Virus record (IMG/VR): IMGVR_UViG_3300025671_011474
Coordinates: 25,924 to 89,923 of that record
Length of the DNA: 64,000 bases
Direction: 5' to 3' (one strand)
Source: a virus
Shown here piece after piece: positions 18,743 to 25,755 of this stretch; positions within the stretch are counted from its first letter, which is position 1; each line of letters begins with the position of its first letter. The notes beneath the pieces are model-generated. The model was not told the DNA's origin, ran no database searches, and saw nothing but the letters and a program-made list of their open reading frames with translations. The position numbers and the translations under genes were made by a program.

Positions 18743-19524
18743 GGGTTGCTTTACTTCTTTCTGGTCAATTTAGAGAGGGCCTTGAATGTTATCCATATAT
18801 AAAGAGCAGAATACTCGATGTGTATTCACCCGATGTTTTTATCTCGTGCTGGAATCCTTCGGATCATATAAATTCTACAGTACAAGCAGATACGTCTAAT
18901 CTTAGTGATAGTCTCTCGGTTGGTGATATTATCTCCATGTATAAGCCCAAACTGATGCTATCCGAGGATTTTGATTCTGATTCCATAACAAGAATCCTCG
19001 AAAGATCAAACTTATATGATGAGTATTCTCCGATGAATGGTGAAATGAACCCGCAGTCGGTATTCTGTATGTGGTATAAAATAGACTCCTCATATTCCCT
19101 CATGGAAAAATACGAGAGCTCCGTGGGAAAGAAATATGACTATGTTATAAAAGGTAGATTCGATATAAAGATCCATAACGATCTTTTTTTCGACCCTGAC
19201 AAGTCAGTAATAAATATTCCGCATGGGTTTGATTGGAGGGGTGGAATTAACGATGTAATAGCATATGGGGGTAGAAATCCTATGTCTCACTACTGTGGAT
19301 TGTATAGAAGCATAGAAAACTATCTTTCTAGAGATTCTGTTTTTTTCCACCCTGAAACCCTATTAAGAAACCATTTGCTTATATCCGGATATAAAATAAT
19401 AAGGAGTGATCTACAAGTTTCTCTCCGAGGGAATATGCTATCTCACAAGGAGGTAAATAGGAGTAACAATATGAAAAAAAGTTCGGGATATATACAATCT
19501 AGGGGAAACTTTTGGGACACTTAG
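18739..19524 (+). CDS. Glycosyltransferase-like protein
   Basis: It begins MRVALLLSGQFREGLECY and has DVFISCWNPSD at about residue 35. This start is typical of a family of surface-polysaccharide transferases that read as LLSGQxR. A DYVIKGRFDIKI segment near residue 135 may hold a D-x-D-like metal site. The start ATG overlaps the upstream stop (ATGA), so it is coupled to the sugar cluster. It probably uses the nucleotide sugar made by the cluster to decorate DNA, virion or host surface. The family name and target are inference. Confidence 0.6.
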   Translation: MRVALLLSGQFREGLECYPYIKSRILDVYSPDVFISCWNPSDHINSTVQADTSNLSDSLSVGDIISMYKPKLMLSEDFDSDSITRILERSNLYDEYSPMNGEMNPQSVFCMWYKIDSSYSLMEKYESSVGKKYDYVIKGRFDIKIHNDLFFDPDKSVINIPHGFDWRGGINDVIAYGGRNPMSHYCGLYRSIENYLSRDSVFFHPETLLRNHLLISGYKIIRSDLQVSLRGNMLSHKEVNRSNNMKKSSGYIQSRGNFWDT

Positions 19525-19565
19525 AGATTAAATAAAGGATTTTAAAAAACAAAATTAAAGGAACA

Positions 19566-20513
19566 ATGAGTAATTTAGACATCTTCAACTTAGACGTTGA
19601 AAACTTCGTAACGAAGACCAAGAAAGAGGATTCGAGGGATTTAGAGTTTTACAAGCCATACCCGGAAAATGGAAAAGACGGGGTTTATAAATCTTTGATT
19701 AGATTTTTGCCAAACCACGTAGATCCGTCTAAATCCAAAATTCAAAAGTACTACGTGTATTTAAACGATCCTGCAACTGGAGAAGGGTTTCCAGTAGATT
19801 GCCCTTCTACCGTAGGTAAAAAATCAGTGCTTAAGGACATTTTTTGGAAGCTTAAGAATTCCAATTCCGCTGCCGATCAGGATCTGGCAAGGAATTTCTC
19901 AAGAAAGGAAGACTACTATTCGCTGATTCAGATTGTTCAGGATAAGAATAATCCGGAACTAGAGGGAAAGATCATGACTTTCAAATTTGGAAGGAAGATC
20001 AATGATATGCTTGAGTCTCAGCTTAAGCCCGAGTATGGAGATCCATGTAACCCGTACGATCTCTTTGAAGGTAAGCTATTCTCAATTCATTCTAGAAAGG
20101 TGGGGGAATGGAATAACTATGATCTATGTCAGTTTGTAGGAAACAATGCTCCGATAGAAATTGATGGCAAGAAGATGGATAAGAATAAGGAGGATATGAA
20201 TACCATTCTGGAATATCTGAAGACAGGTCCGGATAATCTTGCTAATTTTGAATACAAAGATTGGGACGATAATACTACCGAGAGGGTGATGAACATTATC
20301 AAGAATACCGTCCCCGACGGTAGAATGGTTAATGAAGTGATGTCTGGAGCTAACGTTACGACCTCTTCATCGACCCCGACTACCAAAACATCGGATGATA
20401 TCTACAATGAGGTATCTTCCACTAAGGTAGGATCAGTCAAAGAAGAGCCTTTGAAGCAGCCTTCAAGCCCCGAAACTGCTTCCTCTCTGGACGATCTTTA
20501 CTCTGACCTATAA
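19566..20513 (+). CDS. 32: Single-stranded DNA-binding protein gp32
   Basis: The sequence follows T4 gp32 in order: an N-terminal cooperativity segment (FNLDVENFVTKTKK), a core with SLIRFLPNH and YDLFEGKLFSIHSRKVGEWNNY, and an acidic, Ser-rich C-terminal tail ending SSLDDLYSDL that would recruit replication partners. At 315 residues it is close to T4 gp32 (301). One oddity: the T4 zinc ligands (a His plus three Cys) are not visible; only one Cys (in VDCPST) lies in that region, so the zinc site seems lost. The gene has its own spacer upstream and a strong terminator downstream, fitting high expression. Confidence 0.85.
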   Translation: MSNLDIFNLDVENFVTKTKKEDSRDLEFYKPYPENGKDGVYKSLIRFLPNHVDPSKSKIQKYYVYLNDPATGEGFPVDCPSTVGKKSVLKDIFWKLKNSNSAADQDLARNFSRKEDYYSLIQIVQDKNNPELEGKIMTFKFGRKINDMLESQLKPEYGDPCNPYDLFEGKLFSIHSRKVGEWNNYDLCQFVGNNAPIEIDGKKMDKNKEDMNTILEYLKTGPDNLANFEYKDWDDNTTERVMNIIKNTVPDGRMVNEVMSGANVTTSSSTPTTKTSDDIYNEVSSTKVGSVKEEPLKQPSSPETASSLDDLYSDL

Positions 20514-20528
20514 GGTTATAACACTTAA

Positions 20529-20566
20529 AGAGGAACAGCCACAAAGGAGCTGTTCCTCTTTTTTTC
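20529..20566 (+). terminator. Rho-independent terminator after gp32
   Basis: AGAGGAACAGC and GCTGTTCCTCT form an 11-bp stem around a 9-nt loop, followed by at least seven T. It isolates the gp32 gene from the primase downstream. Confidence 0.9.
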
Positions 20567-20582
20567 AAAGAGATTTTTTTAA

Positions 20583-21644
20583 ATGGATTTAGGGAGAATT
20601 GAAGAGCTTATTGGCGGGGTATTAATTAAGGGATTTCCTAACGATCCCAACCGCAGGAAAATATACAAGGCTGGAAATAGGCTCAATTTTTCCTGTCCTT
20701 ATTGTGGGGATAGTAATAATTACCGAAAGAAAAGGGGTAACTTCTATTTGGATACATTAACCTATAAGTGTTACAACGGAGGATGCGGGATCTTTAAGGA
20801 CGCATTCTCATTATTTAGGGATTTTGGTGAGGTATCGAGACTTGAAAAAAAAGAGAAAGCTGATATACTTGATATCATACAAAATGGGAAGGAAAAGAGA
20901 AGAAAGATATACGGGGATGTGGATATCTCCCTTTTCTTTGACACTGATTTTAGCAAGGTGGTTATTCCTAGAGCCATTTTCATGGAGAAGATGGGATTGT
21001 TGGAGGTTGCTGGTAGCAAGATGGAGAGATATCTTAGAAGAAGAAACCAAATACCAGATCAAAAGTTTGCATGGAGCGAAGAGGACCAGAAGCTATATCT
21101 TTTTAACCTGACAAGGAATAATGAGATACTGGGTCTTCAGTTTAGGAATATGTCTTCAAACTATGGTTCAAAATACTATACATATAAACTCAGCGGGATA
21201 TGGGAAAAAATGTTGGGTGTTACCGACAATGAATTTCTTGAAGAAGCCAGGAAGATAGATCCTGTATCCAGCGTTTTTAATGTGGGGACTGTTTCTTTCG
21301 ATCACACAATAACGATATTCGAGGGACCGATGGATTCCTGGTTGTGGAAAAATTCGGTTGCTTTGTGTTCAGTCGAGAATAAATTTCCCTTCGAGATGGA
21401 GAATATAAGGTATTGGTATGACTGGGATCGTGCGGGAAGAGCTAAAAATTCTGAGCTCCTTTCCAAGGGATTTAGTGTTTTTAATTGGAAGAAATTTCTG
21501 ACTGATCACGATCTTCCGATAAATAAGAAATGGGACCTGAACGATATAGTAAATTATCTAAGGGCCAAGAAAATAAAAATAAGAAGATTCGATAATTATT
21601 TCACTGGCGAGGTTCTCGACCTAATAGATTTTATCGATGCTTAA
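20583..21644 (+). CDS. 61: DNA primase (gp61-like)
   Basis: The N-terminal zinc ribbon has Cys38, Cys41, Cys63 and Cys68 (FSCPYCGDS and YKCYNGGCG). The TOPRIM domain shows the catalytic Glu near residue 247 (IFEGPMDSW) and a WYDWDRAGR block near 278 for the aspartates. At 353 residues it matches T4 gp61 (342). It should make RNA primers for lagging-strand synthesis with a replicative helicase that lies outside this window. Gene order gp32, primase, UvsY, UvsW is a compact replication/recombination cluster. Confidence 0.88.
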   Translation: MDLGRIEELIGGVLIKGFPNDPNRRKIYKAGNRLNFSCPYCGDSNNYRKKRGNFYLDTLTYKCYNGGCGIFKDAFSLFRDFGEVSRLEKKEKADILDIIQNGKEKRRKIYGDVDISLFFDTDFSKVVIPRAIFMEKMGLLEVAGSKMERYLRRRNQIPDQKFAWSEEDQKLYLFNLTRNNEILGLQFRNMSSNYGSKYYTYKLSGIWEKMLGVTDNEFLEEARKIDPVSSVFNVGTVSFDHTITIFEGPMDSWLWKNSVALCSVENKFPFEMENIRYWYDWDRAGRAKNSELLSKGFSVFNWKKFLTDHDLPINKKWDLNDIVNYLRAKKIKIRRFDNYFTGEVLDLIDFIDA

Positions 21645-21879
21645 TTTTGAAATGCCAACAATAGACAGAACTGAAGAATGGGAGGAATCGCTTGACGGAA
21701 GCAAGACTGGTAGCTTAAAATTTCCGATCTCTATACTAGATAGGGAGTCCATATCGGATATCGGTGAGGTTAAAGGATCTCTAAGTATTTCTAAACCAAG
21801 GATGGTAAATTCGAAGGTTAGAGAAATTAAACTTGGTAAATCCCATATAAATAGGAACAAAGGAAATAAACTTTTTTAG
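21637..21879 (+). CDS. Small hypothetical protein between primase and UvsY
   Basis: An 80-residue frame whose ATG overlaps the primase stop; a second in-frame ATG (MPTIDRTEEWEES) lies 8 nt after the stop and is an equally good start. The product is acidic at first (EEWEESLDGSK) and basic at the end (RNKGNKLF). It is encoded without a gap before uvsY, in a position where T4 also has very small genes. I do not recognise the family. Confidence 0.5.
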   Translation: MLNFEMPTIDRTEEWEESLDGSKTGSLKFPISILDRESISDIGEVKGSLSISKPRMVNSKVREIKLGKSHINRNKGNKLF

Positions 21880-21880
21880 G

Positions 21881-22333
21881 ATGTCGGAACAACAGACGGA
21901 TAAGGTTGATTATGCTAAGCTATTCGAGAAGGAAAGGTTCGAATGGAGGGAAAAGATTCAGATTATATCGCTGAATCTTAAAAACATTAAGACTGTAGCG
22001 GAGGCTCAGGTCGAGCTGTTTTCCACACGGCAAATTCTATTAGAATACAGCTTCAAGCTAGCTCAAATAGTTAGTAAGTTGAGCTCGAGGGAAAGACAAA
22101 CAAGAGCAGCTAAGCTTAAGGACTACAACCAAAACAGCGATGTTAGGTATGGATCCAATGAGACCAAAGTCCTGATAGAGGGAGACGTGGCTGAGATCGT
22201 TGGTAAAATTGAAATGGTGGAAGGACATAGGAAGTTTATAGACCAGACTATCCAAACTGTGGACCATATGCTATATGGGATAAAATCCAGGATAGCTCTG
22301 GAAGATTACCTCAGGGGTAGCACTATAAAATAA
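21881..22333 (+). CDS. uvsY: UvsY-like recombination mediator
   Basis: A 150-residue helical protein. The middle region (SSRERQTRAAKLKDYNQNSD) corresponds in character to the basic R-L-D-Y-Y part of T4 UvsY. The C-terminal half (VLIEGDVAEIVGKIEMVEGH then MLYGIKSRIALEDYLRG) follows the T4 order of a helix ending in A-I-K-S-R. Similar length (T4: 137) and position next to UvsW support this. UvsY loads the UvsX recombinase onto gp32-coated DNA. The similarity is weak at residue level, so the call leans partly on gene order. Confidence 0.65.
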   Translation: MSEQQTDKVDYAKLFEKERFEWREKIQIISLNLKNIKTVAEAQVELFSTRQILLEYSFKLAQIVSKLSSRERQTRAAKLKDYNQNSDVRYGSNETKVLIEGDVAEIVGKIEMVEGHRKFIDQTIQTVDHMLYGIKSRIALEDYLRGSTIK

Positions 22334-22342
22334 AATAAATGC

Positions 22343-23866
22343 ATGCTAAAATTCAACGTCTCTGAAGACAGACAATGGCTTATTTTAGTTCATTCACCAG
22401 ACGAGGTGGAAAAAAGACAGATAGAGCTTTCATTAACCAAAAAAATACACAACTGGTACTTTCACCCTCTGGTTAAGAAAAAAATATGGGATGGGAGTAT
22501 ATGCTTCGTTGAGAAAAAAGGTGCTTTTTGGAAAATCCCGATAGGACTTTGGAGAGAGGTTCTTGAGATTGGTAAGGAGTTTAATATAGAGATGGAGATA
22601 GAAGGATTATCTGATCTCTTGTTGAGCGATTTAAGTCTAGAGGATTTCCAGTCGTGGGTGGATGATTTTTTTAAGGATAAGGAGATCGAACCCAGGGACT
22701 ACCAGGTGGAAGCTGCTTGGAAAATAGTAAAATATAGATATTCAGTTTCCGAAATTGCTACATCCTCGGGTAAGACCCTTATATCGTTCATGATATTCGC
22801 TTATTTGAAGCAGATGGGACTGATCAGGAAGTTTATGGTAATAGTACCAAATACCAACCTGGTTTTCCAAGGAAATGACGACTTCATAGATTATGGAATT
22901 GATGACCTGGGAGTAAAAATACAGCAGATCGGTGGAGGAAGCAAGATGAGAGAAGGGTGTGATCTCATAATAGGAACCTTCCAGTCCCTGGTAAAGAAGG
23001 ATAAGGAATTCTTTGAGGAGATTGATGGTGTCTTTGTAGATGAGGCTCATCACACCAATTCCATGTCGATTAAAAAGATAGTGTCAAAATGTATGCACTG
23101 TGGATGGAGATTTGGACTTACTGGTACCCTTACTAAACGTGGATCTGCTGATCATCTTACTATACAGCAATTTTTAGGACCTGTAATAGTGGAGATTTCT
23201 CCGGATTTTCTGTTTAAAAACAAGCATGCTACCCCGGTGGAGATAAAGGTCGTTATGCTGGATTGGCTTGATAAATCGATCAAAGAAAAATTGGCCAATT
23301 TAAAGTCTAATTCACAGAACCTGGAGGGTAACGAACTTTATAATATCGAGAGAAAACTCGTAATAGAGAGCGAGAAGAGGTTAAAGTATATCGTGGACTT
23401 TATAGGGAGGACTTCAAAAAATTCCCTGGTCTTATTCCAGTCAGTTAAGGATGAATATGGGAAGCAGATATGGAATAGACTTAGAGATATTACTAACAAT
23501 AAGGAGGTATTTTATGTGGATGGAGATACCGACGAATCCCTGAGGGAGGAGTACAAAAACCGGATGTCCTCTGGAGAGAATAAGGTTCTAGTTGCTACGT
23601 ATGGAACCTTTTCTACTGGTATTTCCATTAATAATCTTCACAATATATTCCTGGTTGAATCCTATAAAAGCGAGGTACTGATAAAGCAAAGCTTGGGCAG
23701 GGGGATGAGAAAAATGGAAGGGAAGGAAAAGGTTAATGTGATTGATTTCGTGGATGATTTCAGCACAGCTAAATACAATAACTACCTCATGAAGCACGGG
23801 GAGGCTCGAATCCAGATCTACAAGAACGAGAATTTCAGGTATAAGATATTCAAGGTAAAGCTTTAA
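22343..23866 (+). CDS. uvsW: UvsW-type DNA/RNA helicase
   Basis: A superfamily 2 helicase. Visible motifs: Q-motif-like RDYQVEAA, Walker A ATSSGKT (about 139-145), VDEAHH (about 232-237), FGLTGTL motif III, and a motif VI-like SLGRGMRKMEG. The N-terminal 110 residues form the small UvsW-specific domain. At 507 residues it equals T4 UvsW (503). UvsW unwinds R-loops and branched DNA and switches replication from origin to recombination mode. It directly follows uvsY as part of one unit; the gap is 9 nt. Confidence 0.9.
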   Translation: MLKFNVSEDRQWLILVHSPDEVEKRQIELSLTKKIHNWYFHPLVKKKIWDGSICFVEKKGAFWKIPIGLWREVLEIGKEFNIEMEIEGLSDLLLSDLSLEDFQSWVDDFFKDKEIEPRDYQVEAAWKIVKYRYSVSEIATSSGKTLISFMIFAYLKQMGLIRKFMVIVPNTNLVFQGNDDFIDYGIDDLGVKIQQIGGGSKMREGCDLIIGTFQSLVKKDKEFFEEIDGVFVDEAHHTNSMSIKKIVSKCMHCGWRFGLTGTLTKRGSADHLTIQQFLGPVIVEISPDFLFKNKHATPVEIKVVMLDWLDKSIKEKLANLKSNSQNLEGNELYNIERKLVIESEKRLKYIVDFIGRTSKNSLVLFQSVKDEYGKQIWNRLRDITNNKEVFYVDGDTDESLREEYKNRMSSGENKVLVATYGTFSTGISINNLHNIFLVESYKSEVLIKQSLGRGMRKMEGKEKVNVIDFVDDFSTAKYNNYLMKHGEARIQIYKNENFRYKIFKVKL

Positions 23867-23877
23867 CCTTATCGTGG

Positions 23878-23886
23878 GATATATAG
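23878..23886 (+). promoter_or_regulatory. Late-promoter-like box GATATATAG
   Basis: The box is 20 nt before the ATG at 23907. It falls inside a longer frame starting at 23874, which argues for the later start of that gene. Confidence 0.55.
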
Positions 23887-23906
23887 TGTACAAAAAATGC
23901 GCTATC

Positions 23907-24389
23907 ATGAATAACTTGAAGAGCTTTTATTCATTCCTGAACGAGGATGATTACTCATATTCACCTCTCTCCGCTGAAGATAGAATCAGAGCAATCAGAA
24001 AGAGGATTGAGGCCCAAACCCCGGAGGAAAAGGTATACCAAACTGTTTACGACGAGGGCGGAGCAGCAGGGAGGTTACTTTCCAGGACTATAAATGCTAT
24101 CACTGGAGTTAGCAGGGGTATTGCTGATGTTTTCAAAAAGGAGGATATCTCCAAAATGGATGACGGATCGCTGGAAAAAAATAGAGACGAGATACTCTCT
24201 AAATGGGGTGATGGAATTAGGACTTCTGGTAGAAACAAGCAAAAAGATTACGAAGAATTTTACACCGATGCGGTAATAAAAGGAAAGAAAACCTTCGGCG
24301 GTAAATATGATATTAATAACCCAAAAAATAGGGAGGAGAGAATATATTCCGACTATATCTCTGGAGCTGAAAAATATTTTGACGTATAA
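23907..24389 (+). CDS. Protein with capsid-targeting-like leader (160 aa)
   Basis: The ATG at 23907 gives MNNLKSFYSFLNE-DDYSYS, a near-perfect capsid-targeting pattern (F-x-x-F-L-N-E, cut after Glu13). An upstream ATG in the same frame would place this leader internally and would overlap the promoter box, so I reject it. The rest is hydrophilic and helical, rich in Lys and Glu (AEDRIRAIRKRIEAQTPEEK and similar), with no known domain. It heads a run with the nucleotidyltransferase gene, which also carries a leader. Likely an internal head protein; the function is unknown. Confidence 0.65.
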   Translation: MNNLKSFYSFLNEDDYSYSPLSAEDRIRAIRKRIEAQTPEEKVYQTVYDEGGAAGRLLSRTINAITGVSRGIADVFKKEDISKMDDGSLEKNRDEILSKWGDGIRTSGRNKQKDYEEFYTDAVIKGKKTFGGKYDINNPKNREERIYSDYISGAEKYFDV

Positions 24390-25301
24390 ATGGACAGAAT
24401 ATATTCTTATAAAAAATTCATAGCACTATTCGAAGGCGGAGCAGCCATAAAGTTCTCCCGGAGAATAAAAGAGAGGGAGGTACCTGGTACTCTTGAATCT
24501 ATAAAGGAGGTACTTTTCCCCCTTATTGGTGATGGTGAGATTGGTAAGGATTATCTGGTTATAGGAAGTGTTGGTAAAAAAAAAGGTGGTGATGAAACTT
24601 CTGGTGATATAGACCTCGGGATAGATAAGAGTTTTATAGCTAGAAAGTACAGCACAAACGCGGACGGTGTACTAGAATTTATTTACAATAAGCTTCTGGA
24701 TGAGCTTCCGGACAAATTGGGCTTTGTTCCTGATATGAAGCTCATGAAGGGTATAAATGTTATTTCGATAGGGTGGCCTATAGAGGGAGATCCTAATTTG
24801 GGCATAGTACAGCTAGATCTTATTCCTCTATCTGATATGGATTGGGCCAAGTTTATTTTCTATTCTCCTGACTATAGGAAAAATGAGAGTAAATATAAGT
24901 CTGCACACCGTAACTGGCTTTTTCAAGCGATATTATCTTCGTTGAAGGAGGTAATCTCGGAAGATTCCGATGGTGAGATTGAGGATTATTATTCATACGC
25001 ACTCCGTCTCAGTGATGGGATATTTAAGAACAAGAAGAGTTTTAAAGGAGCGACCAAGAGGCTCAAAAACCCCAAAACTGTGAGCGGGAGCACAGAGTTC
25101 ATAACAAGGGATCCACAGGAGTTTATAGAAATGATACTCGGTGAAGGTTTTAACGAGAATGACGTAAAAACATTCGAGGATGTATGGTCTATAGTTTCTT
25201 CCCCTGATTTTATACACTCTGACAAGATGGAATCAATAAAGGAGGACCTCATTCGATATCTAAAGAATGGTGGTTATGAAATCCCGATGGAAGTTAGATG
25301 A
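24390..25301 (+). CDS. Nucleotidyltransferase-fold protein with capsid-targeting-like leader
   Basis: The N-terminus MDRIYSYKKFIALFE-G fits the leader pattern (Y-x-x-F, L-F-E before Gly). The mature protein has VIGSVGKKKGGDETSGDIDL (about 56-75), the GS...D-x-D pattern of pol-beta-fold nucleotidyltransferases; LDLIP near 145 may give the third Asp. At 303 residues it also carries a helical C-terminal region. It abuts the preceding leader protein and precedes an acidic protein and the RNA ligase-NMNAT fusion. A packaged nucleotidyltransferase could modify host RNA, protein or nucleotides on entry, comparable in logic to T4 Alt. The substrate is unknown. Confidence 0.65.
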   Translation: MDRIYSYKKFIALFEGGAAIKFSRRIKEREVPGTLESIKEVLFPLIGDGEIGKDYLVIGSVGKKKGGDETSGDIDLGIDKSFIARKYSTNADGVLEFIYNKLLDELPDKLGFVPDMKLMKGINVISIGWPIEGDPNLGIVQLDLIPLSDMDWAKFIFYSPDYRKNESKYKSAHRNWLFQAILSSLKEVISEDSDGEIEDYYSYALRLSDGIFKNKKSFKGATKRLKNPKTVSGSTEFITRDPQEFIEMILGEGFNENDVKTFEDVWSIVSSPDFIHSDKMESIKEDLIRYLKNGGYEIPMEVR

Positions 25302-25750
25302 TGAATTTTACTAGCAAACATAACGATTTGATGTACGGAGCTCTTGAGGTGTTCCTGGAAAAAGATTCACCTTTACTAGTGGGAAGAGACGGGGATACGA
25401 TAGAATTCTCTACCATATTGGGTAACCATGGAGTTTTGTCGGAGAACAGCGATGGCGAATGGGATATTTTATTAGAGGATGAGATTGTTTATACCATGGA
25501 GAGGGAGATATTTGATCTCATAGCGAGTGAAAGGGAAGACACCGATCCGGATTTGGACAAGCTTCTCCTAGAGCTATCAGATTTGTATAAGAAAGACCTC
25601 AGAAATAAATCGAAAATTCTTTTGGAAACTCTCATACAAGGTATAGGTTATCTAATAGTAATTGGGAAGGCCAAATCCGAGATGGATTTGCAGTTTGGTC
25701 CTCACTTTGTTAAATCTAGCTCTGATAGCCCGGATATAAACTATAATTAA
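25298..25750 (+). CDS. Acidic hypothetical protein (150 aa)
   Basis: It overlaps the nucleotidyltransferase stop (ATGATG). The protein is strongly acidic, with many Asp/Glu in the middle (SEREDTDPDLDKLLLELSDL) and a helical C-terminal half. No leader motif and no known domain are visible. It sits between the packaged-type nucleotidyltransferase and the RNA ligase-NMNAT gene, in one transcription unit. An accessory or inhibitor of its neighbour is possible, but that is only context. Confidence 0.5.
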   Translation: MMNFTSKHNDLMYGALEVFLEKDSPLLVGRDGDTIEFSTILGNHGVLSENSDGEWDILLEDEIVYTMEREIFDLIASEREDTDPDLDKLLLELSDLYKKDLRNKSKILLETLIQGIGYLIVIGKAKSEMDLQFGPHFVKSSSDSPDINYN

Positions 25751-25755
25751 TAAGA

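Noticed and set aside
23874-23906. Earlier ATG for the leader-bearing gene
   Set aside because: It would run through the promoter box and bury the capsid-targeting-like leader.
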